Below are positions 1 to 8,348 of a DNA stretch of 64,000 bases, piece by piece. The notes beneath the pieces are model-generated. The model did no database searches. It was given only the letters and a program-made list of their open reading frames with translations, and was not told the DNA's origin. Position numbers and translations under genes: made by a program. Numbering within the stretch: the stretch's first letter is position 1; each line of letters opens with the position of its first letter. This DNA comes from Klebsiella africana (GTDB taxonomy: Bacteria > Pseudomonadota > Gammaproteobacteria > Enterobacterales > Enterobacteriaceae), in contig NZ_CP084874.1 in the NCBI RefSeq assembly GCF_020526085.1, forward strand, positions 2,232,001-2,296,000, given 5' to 3'.

Positions 1-707
1 ATGGTCGCCATCACCACCAGAATCGGAATGGTATTCGGCAGCAGGTGGCCAAACAGCCGGCGGCGCGCCGACAGGCCCAGCACCTGGGTGGCCAGCATAA
101 AATCGCGTTCGCGCAGGGAGAGACATTGTCCGCGCACCAGCCGCGCCAGTCGGGGCCACTCCAGCAGGCTGAGCATCACCACTACCATGTAAATGCGCGA
201 GTCCGGGGAAAAATCGAGCTCGGAAAGCATCGCCCCGGCGACAATTAACAGCGGTAATCCGGGAATGGTCATCACCAGGTCGGCCACGCGCATGATCAGT
301 TTGTCGGTTAACCCGCCGAGATACCCCGAGAGGGCGCCGAGCAGGTAACCGAGAAACACTGACATCACCATGGTCAGCAGGCCGATAATCAGCGATATGC
401 GCCCGGCCAGCAGCAGGCGGGTGTAGACATCGCGACCGAGGAAGTCGGTCCCCAGCCAGTGTTCCTCCCCGGGCGGTTGGTTGATGCTCAGAGCATCGGT
501 GGCATCCTCTTTCCACGGCGACCAGACGGGCCCCAGCACGCACCACACCGCCATTACCGCCAACAGGATCAGGCAGAACATGGCCAGCCGGTTACGGCGC
601 AGCTGTCGCCACCCCTGGCGCCAGGGCGAGGGGGTAATGTGCGCCAGCGCCGGGATAGCCGCCTGTCGCTGGCGGCGACGGGAAGCAAAATAAGACAGCA
701 TCATCAT
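1..707 (-). CDS. DppC-like ABC transporter permease (partial, runs off left edge)
   Basis: Inner-membrane permease of an oligopeptide/nickel-type (DppC family) ABC importer, C-terminus missing because the gene leaves the window at base 1. Translating the minus strand from the ATG at 707 gives about 235 residues without a stop. An N-terminal soluble stretch is followed by a hydrophobic segment (FCLILLAVMAVWCVLGPVW), the family signature HWLGTDFLGRDVYTRLL, and an EAA-type coupling loop (about residues 205-230) that contacts the ATPase. The ATG overlaps the stop of the preceding permease gene (ATGA), so the two are translationally coupled. With the binding protein at 1709-3412 it forms one importer; the ATPase genes presumably lie beyond the left edge. 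The substrate is not visible in the sequence; the operon context suggests an organosulfur compound. Confidence 0.88.
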   Translation of the reverse strand, partial: MMMLSYFASRRRQRQAAIPALAHITPSPWRQGWRQLRRNRLAMFCLILLAVMAVWCVLGPVWSPWKEDATDALSINQPPGEEHWLGTDFLGRDVYTRLLLAGRISLIIGLLTMVMSVFLGYLLGALSGYLGGLTDKLIMRVADLVMTIPGLPLLIVAGAMLSELDFSPDSRIYMVVVMLSLLEWPRLARLVRGQCLSLRERDFMLATQVLGLSARRRLFGHLLPNTIPILVVMAT

Positions 708-1663
708 GACCTCACCCGAATACGCGGATCGGCCCAGGCGTACAGCACGTCGGCGAGCAGATTCCCGACTATCGTCAGCACCGCCAGAAACAGGGTAAAC
801 CCCATCAGCACCGGATAGTCGCGGGCCGCCAGCGAGTCGATATGAATGTGGCCCGCCCCCGGCCAGTTGAATACCTTTTCGGTAATGATCGCCCCGGAGA
901 ACAGCCCCGGCAGCTCGAAGCCCAGCAGGGTGATAATCGGCAGCAGGGCGTTGCGCAGGGCATGTTTGAGGATCACCGTGCGCTCCTGCAATCCCTTGGC
1001 GCGGGCGGTACGGATAAAATCCATTTTCACCACGTCGAGCATACTGGCGCGCACATAGCGCGTCAGGCTGCCCGCCTGCAGCATCACCAGCGCCAGCACC
1101 GGCAGCGCCAGGTGGGCGGCCACCTGCAGTACATACTGCCAGCCGCTCTCGTCGCTGCCGGTGTTGGTCATCCCGCCTACCGGTAGCCAGTGGAGATCGA
1201 CGGCAAACCATTTAATCAGCAGCAGGCAGAGGAAAAAGGTGGGGAACGACATGGCGGCAAACACCGCGACGCTCACCAGATGATCAAACCAGGAGCCAGG
1301 TCGCAGGGCAGAAACCACGCCGACCGCCAGGCCAATGCCCCAGTAAAAGACCAGCGCGACGCTGGCCAGCAGAAAAGAGTTCCAGATGTACTGGTTGAGC
1401 AACTGGCTGACCGGGATCTGATATTGCAGTGAAAAGCCTAAATCGCCGCGAAGCAGCTGTCCCAGCCAGTGGAGGTAGCGGGTGAACAGCGGCTGGTCGA
1501 GGCCGTAGATCGCCTTCAGCTCCGCAGCGCGGGCAGCGGTGAGGGTGATATTGCCATCGATAAAGTCGCCGGGGGTTTTGGCGAACAGCATAAAAATGAT
1601 GAACGAGGCCAGCAGCAGCATCGGCAGCGTTTGCAGCAAGCGCCTCAGGATGAAATTTTTCAT
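704..1663 (-). CDS. DppB-like ABC transporter permease
   Basis: First inner-membrane permease of an oligopeptide-type ABC importer (DppB/OppB family), 319 residues, the usual length. The N-terminus (MKNFILRRLLQTLPMLLLAS) has the typical first membrane helix; the EAA coupling loop lies around residues 205-240 (ARAKGLQERTVILKHALRNA) and the C-terminus ends in the common ADPRIRV motif. It follows the substrate-binding protein by 45 bases and overlaps the second permease. Expression is expected from the upstream sigma-54 promoter or from an internal promoter before the binding protein. Ligand specificity cannot be read from a permease; sulfur-related import is inferred from the neighbouring SfnB and MetNIQ-like genes. 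Confidence 0.92.
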   Translation of the reverse strand: MKNFILRRLLQTLPMLLLASFIIFMLFAKTPGDFIDGNITLTAARAAELKAIYGLDQPLFTRYLHWLGQLLRGDLGFSLQYQIPVSQLLNQYIWNSFLLASVALVFYWGIGLAVGVVSALRPGSWFDHLVSVAVFAAMSFPTFFLCLLLIKWFAVDLHWLPVGGMTNTGSDESGWQYVLQVAAHLALPVLALVMLQAGSLTRYVRASMLDVVKMDFIRTARAKGLQERTVILKHALRNALLPIITLLGFELPGLFSGAIITEKVFNWPGAGHIHIDSLAARDYPVLMGFTLFLAVLTIVGNLLADVLYAWADPRIRVRS

Positions 1664-1708
1664 GACGGTCTCACATCAGCCGCCGGTTAACCCGGCGGCC
1701 AGGGGGAT

Positions 1709-3412
1709 TTACTTGACGATTTTTACATCCGGCAGGCTGCCGGTCAGGCCGTTGTAGATATCCGGCTTAAAGCCGCTGACGCGGGCGCTGCTGGCGGAAA
1801 GGATCTCGCGATAGCCGAGCAGGATCACCGGCGGATCGTCGGCCAGCACTTTATACAGCTGGTGGTAGATCGGCTTGCGCTGTTCAATGTCGAGCACCGC
1901 GTTGCCGGCGTTAATCAGCTTATCGACTTCCGCGTTATGGTAGCCGGACTCTTTAGCTTCGCTGCTGTAAAAATCCCATACCCCATCGTGCGGGTCGTTG
2001 AGGGTGCTGGTGCTAAAGGAGGCCAGATCGTAATTTCCGGCTTTACGCTGCGCCATCAGGGCGTTGAAATCCACCACCTGCGGCTTCAGCAGCACGCCAA
2101 TCTGCCGCCAGTTCTCCTTGGCGATGGGGATCAGCGCATCGTTGAGCACCTTCTTGCTCACCAGCAGGGTCAGCTCCAGGCGCTGGCCGTCTTTGGCGCG
2201 GATACCGTCGGCGCCAGCTTTCCAGCCGGCCTCATCCAGCAGCTTTTTCGCCTGTGCCGGATCGTAAGGGTAAGGGTTGACGCCTTCAGCGTTAAAGGCC
2301 CAGGAGATCGGCGCGATCGGTTCGATGGCGACTTTGCCGTACCCCTGATAGACCACGTCGATCAGCTTCTGCCGATCCAGGCCGTAAATCAGCGCCTGGC
2401 GCACCCGCTTATCCTGTAGCGCCGGGCGATGCACGTTGAATTCCACCTGGCTGTAGTCGCTGGAGCCGTAAAGATTAATATTGGCGAAGCCGAGCATCTT
2501 CAGTTGCTCAATATCGTCGGGGCGCGAGGTAAAGGCGTCGTAGTCGGTCTCCCCGGTCTGGAACAGCTGGAAGTTGGTGGACGGATTGGTCACGCGATAG
2601 ATAAAGCGCGGCGTTGGCGGCGTCCCACGGTAAAAATGGCTATTGGCATGGAAGCGAATTTCCTGACCGGGAATGTATTTGTCGTACACGTAAGGGCCGT
2701 TGCCCAGCGGCTTGCCGTGCAGTGAGCGCAGATAGTCGAGATTTCCCCGCTGATACCCTTTGCCGTACCAGGCTTTCGACAGTACAGGCCCGCCAATTTT
2801 GGCCAGCGTGGTGGCGCCTGGCTGCGTGGTGGTCACCTGCAGAGTGAGCGGGTCGATGACCTTCAGGCCGCTGACGCTGTCAGCCTTGCCGGCTTTGTAG
2901 TCCGCGCCGCCAGCGATATTGGCCAAGGTGATGTCGGTATCGCCATCATAGCTGGGGTCGAGCAGGACCGTCAGGGTAAAGGCGACATCTTCCGCCGTCA
3001 GCGGTGAGCCGTCGCTAAAGGTGAGGCCCGGGCGCAATTTGATGGTATAGACTTTACTGTCCGGGCTCACCGTCCAGCTCTCCGCCAGTCCCGGGACCAG
3101 CTTGCCCTGGCTGTCCCAGTCGATCAGGCGTGAAAAGATAACGTTGGTGACGTTCTCATCCCAGCCGTTGACGAAAAAGTAGGGGTTAAAGATCCCCTGC
3201 GGCTCGGAGATCCCGGCCACCACCGTGTCTGTGCGCAGTTTGGCGCTGGCCGGGATCTGGCTGGCGTCGCTGGCTGGGGTGATGCCTTCTTTCAGGAGCC
3301 CTTCCGCATGGGCAACAGAAGAAAATGCTACCACGCCGCCGAGCAGGGCCACTTTTAGCGCCAGGGCGAAGCGGGTTTTTCGGGTTTTTAATCCTTGTTG
3401 TAATCTGGACAA
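1709..3412 (-). CDS. periplasmic substrate-binding protein, SBP_bac_5 family
   Basis: Periplasmic binding protein of 567 residues for the DppBC-like permeases encoded just downstream. A long Sec signal peptide (about residues 1-36, ending SVAHA) precedes a family 5 extracellular solute-binding domain, with typical stretches such as SWTVSPDSKVYTIKLRPGL near residue 110 and RQALIYGLDRQKLIDVVYQG near residue 340. It resembles the subfamily named after K. pneumoniae locus KPN_01854, usually found with SfnB-like enzymes; that placement is from memory. The best start is a TTG at 3412, preceded by GAGG eight bases upstream; no suitable ATG exists. The ligand is unknown; an organosulfur or sulfonated compound is inferred from operon content. 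Confidence 0.9.
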   Translation of the reverse strand: MSRLQQGLKTRKTRFALALKVALLGGVVAFSSVAHAEGLLKEGITPASDASQIPASAKLRTDTVVAGISEPQGIFNPYFFVNGWDENVTNVIFSRLIDWDSQGKLVPGLAESWTVSPDSKVYTIKLRPGLTFSDGSPLTAEDVAFTLTVLLDPSYDGDTDITLANIAGGADYKAGKADSVSGLKVIDPLTLQVTTTQPGATTLAKIGGPVLSKAWYGKGYQRGNLDYLRSLHGKPLGNGPYVYDKYIPGQEIRFHANSHFYRGTPPTPRFIYRVTNPSTNFQLFQTGETDYDAFTSRPDDIEQLKMLGFANINLYGSSDYSQVEFNVHRPALQDKRVRQALIYGLDRQKLIDVVYQGYGKVAIEPIAPISWAFNAEGVNPYPYDPAQAKKLLDEAGWKAGADGIRAKDGQRLELTLLVSKKVLNDALIPIAKENWRQIGVLLKPQVVDFNALMAQRKAGNYDLASFSTSTLNDPHDGVWDFYSSEAKESGYHNAEVDKLINAGNAVLDIEQRKPIYHQLYKVLADDPPVILLGYREILSASSARVSGFKPDIYNGLTGSLPDVKIVK

Positions 3413-3520
3413 AAGTGCTACCTCATCAAATAATTGCGTGGTTATTTACAATTCATGACGAAAGATAAGAGGCGCACTTCGCCCTGTCTAACACTGAAAC
3501 GCTATGGTTTATAACCAATT

Positions 3521-3536
3521 ATCCTTAGCAAAGGAT
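3521..3536. promoter_or_regulatory. inverted repeat between the two ABC modules
   Basis: A 6-bp inverted repeat (ATCCTT, AGCA, AAGGAT) lies in the 148-base gap between the MetN-like gene and the binding-protein gene, next to an AT-rich near-palindrome (TGGTTTATAACCA, about 3504-3516). It could be an operator or part of an internal promoter for the oligopeptide-type transporter genes. No T-run follows on either strand, so it is unlikely to be a terminator. The binding factor is unknown. Confidence 0.3.
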
Positions 3537-3560
3537 CGGCAATATAATCCCATTCGATGG

Positions 3561-4604
3561 CTAAGAAGCAGTGGTTTCCGCTGTCTGATGATGGTGGGTC
3601 AGAATGCTGTCTGCGACCCAGCCATCCTGCGCCAGCGCGCTGGCGGCCAGCGGCCCGCTCAGCCGGACCTGCAGCTGGCCGATCACCCGGCCCTGAATGC
3701 GCTCGCAGTTGCCGTACAGCAGTCGGGCGTCGCCTCCCAGCAGGCTGGCGATATGCTGCAGATTGGGTTCGCGCCCGCTGCTGCCGTCAAAACGTAAGGT
3801 CACGATCTGCTCGCCGTCGCGCAGCGCTGGCCCGGCCTCCGGGCGATCAGGGTGCTGCAGGCCGAGCATGGCGCGCGTCACCGGGTGCTGCGGGTTGCCA
3901 AACACGCGCCAGACATCGCCCTGTTCGACAATGCGCCCGCCCTCAAGCACGCTGACCCGATCGCAGAGAGTGCGAATGACCTCCATTTCGTGGGTAATTA
4001 GCACAATAGTCAGCCCCAGGCGCTGGTTAATCTCCTTCAGCAGGGTTAACACCGACAACGTGTTTTCCGGATCCAGCGCCGAAGTTGCCTCATCGCACAG
4101 CAGAATTTCCGGTTGAGTCACCAGCGCCCGGGCGATGCCGGTCCGCTGTTTCTGGCCGCCGGAAAGGCGGGCAGGATAGCTGTCGCGCAGGGCGCTGAGG
4201 CCTACCAGCTCAAGCATTTCCGTGACCCGCCGCTGTCGTTCGCCGGCCGGGACGCCAGCCATCTTCAGCGGCAAGGCGATGTTCTGCGCCACGGTTTTGG
4301 TGGCCATCAGATTAAAGTGCTGAAAAATCATCGCCACCCGCCGACGCAGGTCGCGCAGCTGGCGCGTGGAATAATGCACGGTTGACTCACCGTGGATGAA
4401 CATCTCGCCGCTGTCGGCATTTTCCAGACGATTAAACAGGCGCAGCAGGGTGGATTTTCCGGCGCCGCTGCGGCCGATGATGCCGAAAATTTCGCCCTGA
4501 CGGATGGTCAGGTTAATGTCCTGTAGCGCCTGCACGCCGTTAGGATAGGCTTTGCTGATACCGGCAAACTCAATATGGATCGGTGGGGCGGGGATATGCG
4601 TCAC
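3561..4604 (-). CDS. MetN-like methionine/organosulfur ABC importer ATPase
   Basis: Cytoplasmic ATPase of a methionine-uptake-type importer, 347 residues as in MetN. Walker A is GRSGAGKST (about residue 43), the signature LSGGQKQRTGIARAL (about 147), Walker B ILLCDEATSALD and the H-loop ITHEM follow. The C-terminal 90 residues match the position of the NIL ligand-sensing domain that lets MetN be trans-inhibited by methionine. The start is a GTG at 4604 with GGAG nine bases upstream. It lies 51 bases after the MetQ-like gene. This is a second MetNIQ-type set, separate from the canonical metNIQ expected elsewhere in the genome; a role in importing methionine, its sulfoxide or related sulfur compounds is inferred. 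Confidence 0.92.
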   Translation of the reverse strand: MTHIPAPPIHIEFAGISKAYPNGVQALQDINLTIRQGEIFGIIGRSGAGKSTLLRLFNRLENADSGEMFIHGESTVHYSTRQLRDLRRRVAMIFQHFNLMATKTVAQNIALPLKMAGVPAGERQRRVTEMLELVGLSALRDSYPARLSGGQKQRTGIARALVTQPEILLCDEATSALDPENTLSVLTLLKEINQRLGLTIVLITHEMEVIRTLCDRVSVLEGGRIVEQGDVWRVFGNPQHPVTRAMLGLQHPDRPEAGPALRDGEQIVTLRFDGSSGREPNLQHIASLLGGDARLLYGNCERIQGRVIGQLQVRLSGPLAASALAQDGWVADSILTHHHQTAETTAS

Positions 4605-4655
4605 GATAATGCGCTCCGTTAGCCGGGCAGCGGCTGACGCCGCTGCCCGCGGTGA

Positions 4656-5432
4656 TTAGAATCCAGGTAAAATTTTGCCCTGATAACGCGTCAGGATGAA
4701 CTGACGAACCGCGTCCGAATGCAGCGCTTGCGCCAGCTTCTGAATGCCCGGATCCTGAATATTGTCCGGGCGCGCCACCAGATATTCGACGTACAGATCG
4801 CTGCCTTTTTCCACCAGCAACGCTTTATCGGTATCAATGCCAGCCTCCAGCGCATAGTTGGCGAAGATAAAGGCCAGGTCGACCTGCTTCACCGCCCGCG
4901 CCAGCATGGCGCCCTCCAGTTCGCGGATTTTAAAGTGATGCGGGTTACTGGTAATGTCCTTGGTTGCCGATTGCGGGTTGTGCGGATCCTTGAGGGTAAT
5001 CAGCCCCGCGTTACTTAACATCACCAGCGCGCGGCCGGTATTCACCGGATCGTTAGGAATGGCAATCGTGGCGCCGTCAGGCACCGCGGCGAGGGCCGTG
5101 TATTTGCTGGAGTAGGCGCCAAAGGGCTCAATATGCACCCCCACAACCGGCACAAGATTGGTATGCCGGGTCTGATTGTAGTTATCAAGGAACGGACGGT
5201 ACTGGTAGTAGTTGGCGTCGAGGTGTTTCTCCGCCAGCTGTTGGTTAGGCTGAATAAAATCGTTAAACACTTTGACCTGTAAGTCGACGCCTTCCTTTGC
5301 CAGGACCGGCTTCACAAATTCAAGGATTTCCGCATGCGGTACCGGCGTGGCGCCGACGATCAACGTCTCGTTAGCCAGCGCTGCGCTGGAGAAGAGGGCC
5401 AGCAGTCCGGCGGCAATAATGGATTTTTTCAT
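4656..5432 (-). CDS. MetQ/NlpA-family substrate-binding protein without lipobox
   Basis: Binding protein of the MetQ/NlpA family, 258 residues, partner of the MetN- and MetI-like proteins. A signal peptide ends near residue 20 (SSAALA) and the mature part opens ETLIVGATPVPHAEIL, typical of the family, with conserved ANYYQYRPFLDNYN and IPNDPVNTGRAL stretches. Canonical MetQ is a lipoprotein, but here no cysteine occurs near the cleavage site, so the protein should be soluble in the periplasm. The start is the ATG at 5432, preceded by AGGAA. Thirty-two bases separate it from the permease gene. Ligand likely methionine-like or another sulfur compound, by family and context. Confidence 0.9.
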   Translation of the reverse strand: MKKSIIAAGLLALFSSAALANETLIVGATPVPHAEILEFVKPVLAKEGVDLQVKVFNDFIQPNQQLAEKHLDANYYQYRPFLDNYNQTRHTNLVPVVGVHIEPFGAYSSKYTALAAVPDGATIAIPNDPVNTGRALVMLSNAGLITLKDPHNPQSATKDITSNPHHFKIRELEGAMLARAVKQVDLAFIFANYALEAGIDTDKALLVEKGSDLYVEYLVARPDNIQDPGIQKLAQALHSDAVRQFILTRYQGKILPGF

Positions 5433-5464
5433 AATCGTGATTTCCTTAAACCTGGAAGGGTAAG

Positions 5465-6154
5465 TTATTTGCGGCTGACGTAGCGCACCAGGCGGTCGCC
5501 GCTCATTTGCAGAAGCTGTACCAGCGCAATCAGCATCAGGACGGTGACCACCATCACGTCAGTCTGAAAGCGCTGATAACCAAAACGAATGGCCAGATCG
5601 CCCAGCCCGCCGCCGCCGATCACCCCCGCCATCGAGGTGTAGTCGACCAGCAAAATGGCCGTCACGGTCACGGCGGCGATCAGCCCGGCCCGCGACTCCG
5701 GCAGCAGCGTGTGCCAGATAAGCTGCCAGGTGCTGCCGCCCATCGACCAGCTGGCCTCCACCAGGCCGTGCTCCACTTCGCGCAGGGCGGTTTCCACCAG
5801 CCGGGCGAAGAACGGGGCGCAGCCGGCGACCAGTGGCGGAATGGTTCCTTCCACCCCCAGCGAGGTGCCGGTCAGCAACGTGGTCACCGGGATCATCACG
5901 ATGAGTAAAATGATGAACGGCAGGGAGCGCAGCACGTTGACGCACAATGACAGCAGGCGGTAAAGGCGCGGGGCGTACAGCAAACGCGGCTCGCCGGTGA
6001 GATAGAGCACAATCCCCAGCGGAAGGCCCAGCAGTACGGTCCATCCCAGCGACCAGGCCAGCATAGTGAGGGTATCGAGGGCGGCCTGGGCCACATCGCT
6101 CCAGTCGATTTGCGCGAAAAACGCCAGCAGACTCGTCATATCAGTTCCAGTCAT
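5465..6154 (-). CDS. MetI-like ABC importer permease
   Basis: Inner-membrane permease of a methionine-type ABC importer, 229 residues, slightly longer than MetI. About five hydrophobic helices are visible, with the characteristic NVLRSLPFIILLIVMIPVT and the EAA loop VEASWSMGGSTWQLIWHTLL (about residues 134-153) that docks to MetN, followed by YTSMAGVIGGGGLGDLAIR, which is strongly conserved in MetI. The first ATG (6154) overlaps the end of the SfnB gene by 14 bases; an in-frame ATG at 6139 is preceded by TGGA and could be the real start. The overlap places it in the SfnB transcript. Confidence 0.92.
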   Translation of the reverse strand: MTGTDMTSLLAFFAQIDWSDVAQAALDTLTMLAWSLGWTVLLGLPLGIVLYLTGEPRLLYAPRLYRLLSLCVNVLRSLPFIILLIVMIPVTTLLTGTSLGVEGTIPPLVAGCAPFFARLVETALREVEHGLVEASWSMGGSTWQLIWHTLLPESRAGLIAAVTVTAILLVDYTSMAGVIGGGGLGDLAIRFGYQRFQTDVMVVTVLMLIALVQLLQMSGDRLVRYVSRK

Positions 6155-7367
6155 GTCGTTGCGGGCGAACGCCGTTCAGTACCCAGTTGCCAAGCAACTG
6201 ATACTTCCAGCGAACCGGGTCGTGCAGGGTGTGCACCCGGGCATTGCGCCAGTGACGGTCGAGGTTGAGCGACTCACCGGTGGCGCGAGTGCCACCCAGC
6301 TCGAACAGGCGGCTGGCGGCCTCCAGCGCCACTTCGGTGGTCCAGATTTTGGCGCGGGCGACGGCCAGCGACGCTTCGGCGACGTGCTCCTCGCTGAGGT
6401 CATTTTTATAGCGATCAAGCACCCGTCCCGCCCGCTCCAGCAGCGCGTCGGCGGCGGCAAGACGGCTGTCCAGCTGACCGATATGGTAGATAGTCAGCGG
6501 ATCGTCGCTCGCCTGCTCTACACCGGCGTCGATCCACGGCCGGGCACTGTGGCGCACGAACGCCACGGTATCGTCCAGCGCCGCGCGGGCGATCCCGGCG
6601 TCTATCGCCGCGGTGGTCAACTGGGCGAAGGGGCCGGCAAGGGTCGGGCTGGCGTAGGACTTCCACGTTGGAAAAAGGTGGAATGGATTAACCGGAAGAT
6701 TATCGGCCAGTACGGTACCGCTGGCGGTGGTGCGCTGACCGAGGCACGCCCAGTCATTAATTACTGTCAGACCGGGACTGTTCTGTGGCACAAAGGCGAG
6801 CTGAGCCCGCTCGTCGGCGTCCAGCGCCAGAATGCCAATCCAGTGGGCGTACAGCGAGCCGGTGCAGTAGCCTTTGCGGCCATTGATCCGCAGACCATCT
6901 GCGCCTTCCACGATACGGGTACGAATATCAAGGACCGTTTTCCCCCCGGTTTCCGACAGGGCATTGGCGAAGCGATAGCCCTGTAATACCTGGGCGAAAA
7001 AGTACGCCTGCTGGTCGTCGCTACCCTGCAGACGAATATCCTCCAGCAGGCAGTAGTGGTTCTGGGGTATCTGGCCTAACGACGGATCCGCTGCAGAGAG
7101 AATGGCGATAACCTGCGCGAGGGTCGCGGCCGAGACCTCGGCGCCGCCAAAGCGGCGCGGCACCGTGATGCCCCACAGTCCGCTGTTGGAATAGGTGTTG
7201 ACGATCTCCGCCGGGACAATGCCCGTCCGGTCGCGCTCGGCGGCGCCGGGTTTAAGCACGGCGGCGATCTCATGGGCGATGGCGAGGGCTTCCGCATCGC
7301 TGGCAATAATATGCGCCTGCGGCGTGGACTGGGTGTAAGGCAGAGCGGGTGAACTGGCTGACATCAT
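6141..7367 (-). CDS. sfnB: SfnB-family sulfur acquisition oxidoreductase
   Basis: Flavin-dependent enzyme with the acyl-CoA dehydrogenase fold, 408 residues, of the group that includes SfnB (dimethyl sulfone use in Pseudomonas), DszC-like and related monooxygenases. Visible features are an N-terminal helical domain with NTYSNSGLWGITVPRRFGGA (about 59-78), a flavin-binding middle section (FANALSETGGKTVLDIRTR, NGRKGYCTGS), and a C-terminal four-helix bundle (EASLAVARAKIWTTEVALEA). It is the first gene of the minus-strand operon, downstream of a sigma-54 promoter, and overlaps the MetI-like permease gene. It probably helps release sulfur from an imported organosulfur compound; the exact substrate is unknown. 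Two adjacent ATGs (7367, 7364) are possible starts. Confidence 0.88.
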   Translation of the reverse strand: MMSASSPALPYTQSTPQAHIIASDAEALAIAHEIAAVLKPGAAERDRTGIVPAEIVNTYSNSGLWGITVPRRFGGAEVSAATLAQVIAILSAADPSLGQIPQNHYCLLEDIRLQGSDDQQAYFFAQVLQGYRFANALSETGGKTVLDIRTRIVEGADGLRINGRKGYCTGSLYAHWIGILALDADERAQLAFVPQNSPGLTVINDWACLGQRTTASGTVLADNLPVNPFHLFPTWKSYASPTLAGPFAQLTTAAIDAGIARAALDDTVAFVRHSARPWIDAGVEQASDDPLTIYHIGQLDSRLAAADALLERAGRVLDRYKNDLSEEHVAEASLAVARAKIWTTEVALEAASRLFELGGTRATGESLNLDRHWRNARVHTLHDPVRWKYQLLGNWVLNGVRPQRHDWN

Positions 7368-7450
7368 CTTCTCTCTTATTCAGTAGATAGCTTATGCATA
7401 AATTAGATAAATAAATAATTCATAATGCCTGGATGTTATATGTATGCATA

Positions 7451-7466
7451 AGCAAAACCTGTGCCA
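7451..7466 (-). promoter_or_regulatory. sigma-54 (RpoN) promoter of the sfnB operon
   Basis: On the minus strand the sequence reads TGGCAC, five bases, TTGCT, matching the sigma-54 consensus TGGCAC-N5-TTGCW with the invariant GG and GC ten bases apart. It lies 84 bases upstream of the sfnB start, giving an expected transcription start near 7440. SfnB operons in Pseudomonas are known to use a sigma-54 activator of the SfnR type; no such gene is in the window. Sequence match is direct; activity is inferred. Confidence 0.72.
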
Positions 7467-7500
7467 GCGAGAGAGGAAGGCGCGATGGCGTTATTTAGCG

Positions 7501-7577
7501 GGTTGCAAAGGTCTGCTGCTGGTGCGGACTGCTGCAAATGCAGCGCAGTTTTGCGCCGGCTGTTGCAAAGGCAACAG
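7501..7577. promoter_or_regulatory. candidate enhancer-binding-protein sites upstream of the sfnB promoter
   Basis: Three copies of TGCAAA occur at about 30-base intervals (7504, 7533, 7564). Two sit in dyads: GCTGC-AAAT-GCAGC (7531-7544) and CTGTTGC-AAAG-GCAACAG (7560-7577, seven-base arms). The first copy is only a half-site. They lie roughly 60-140 bases upstream of the predicted sigma-54 start, the normal place for activator sites, and roughly three helical turns apart, so bound proteins would face the same side. Confidence 0.5.
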
Positions 7578-7633
7578 TTGGAGAAACGATCGCCGGACAG
7601 AGGGGGCTGTCCGGCGGTGAGTATGGCGAGGCC

Positions 7634-8317
7634 TCAGCGCCCCTTCGCCGCTGGGGGAAGCAGTGAGGGGGCGGTCGCCGTTAGCGGCTGCCAGAGCCGC
7701 TCGGGCTCGCTAAATCCCTCTTCGACGAGGGCAAAAAAGCGGCTGGCGTGGAGACCGTCGACGAAGGCATGGTTAAACCGCCCGGCCACCGGGATCACGC
7801 CGTTCTGCAGTTTCCCCCAGGTGAGCGCGGGGACCGCCGCGCCGACGGCATATTCCGCATGGGTCATCGAGGTGAAGTGGAGCCACGGTAGACAGCTGGC
7901 GCAGATAAAATGCTCGCCATCGACGATGAGCGGCGCCGGGGATGTCTCTTTTGCCGCGACGATCTTCGGCGTGGCCGCGTCGCTGAAGGCGGTGAACTCG
8001 GGGGCGTTGTCGCACCACACCTGGCGGAATCCCTCCCCAACGGTCATTACCGGCGTCATTACCGCCAGACTGTCATATTCAATCACGTCATCGTTCCGCA
8101 CGCGCTGGCGTAGCTGCGGTACCCCGTTGGCCGCGCGCAGCAGGGCATAGAGCGCGAGCTGAAAAAACGAGACCCGACGGTCCTTCGCACATTCATACAG
8201 GCGCTGCGCCGCTATCGGCACGCAGAGGTTAAAGCTGGGGTTGGCAAATTGGCGGTAAAAGGTGAAATGGTCCCGACGTGGCCAGGATGCGGTGTCGATA
8301 ATCCGGTAATGAGCCAT
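7634..8317 (-). CDS. chloramphenicol acetyltransferase-like protein (CatA family)
   Basis: A 227-residue protein of the CAT trimeric acetyltransferase family. The N-terminus (WPRRDHFTFYRQFANPSFN) aligns with the start of type A CATs, and the C-terminal catalytic motif is NHAFVDGLHASRFF, keeping the His-x3-Asp-Gly of the CAT active site (classical HHAVCDGFH). The region ICASCLPWLHFTSMTH corresponds to the WVSFTS strand of CAT. AAGGAGG lies just ahead of the ATG at 8317. It follows the VOC gene by 31 bases, so the two probably form an operon divergent from the DeoR gene. Chromosomal CAT-like genes need not confer resistance; the acceptor is unknown. Confidence 0.82.
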   Translation of the reverse strand: MAHYRIIDTASWPRRDHFTFYRQFANPSFNLCVPIAAQRLYECAKDRRVSFFQLALYALLRAANGVPQLRQRVRNDDVIEYDSLAVMTPVMTVGEGFRQVWCDNAPEFTAFSDAATPKIVAAKETSPAPLIVDGEHFICASCLPWLHFTSMTHAEYAVGAAVPALTWGKLQNGVIPVAGRFNHAFVDGLHASRFFALVEEGFSEPERLWQPLTATAPSLLPPAAKGR

Positions 8318-8348
8318 GGATGCCTCCTTATTGCTGGCGGTCTGCTGA

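Noticed and set aside
7461..8150. 229-codon plus-strand frame opposite the CAT-like gene
   Set aside because: Antisense of a gene with a catalytic motif and strong ribosome site; its start overlaps the sigma-54 promoter region.
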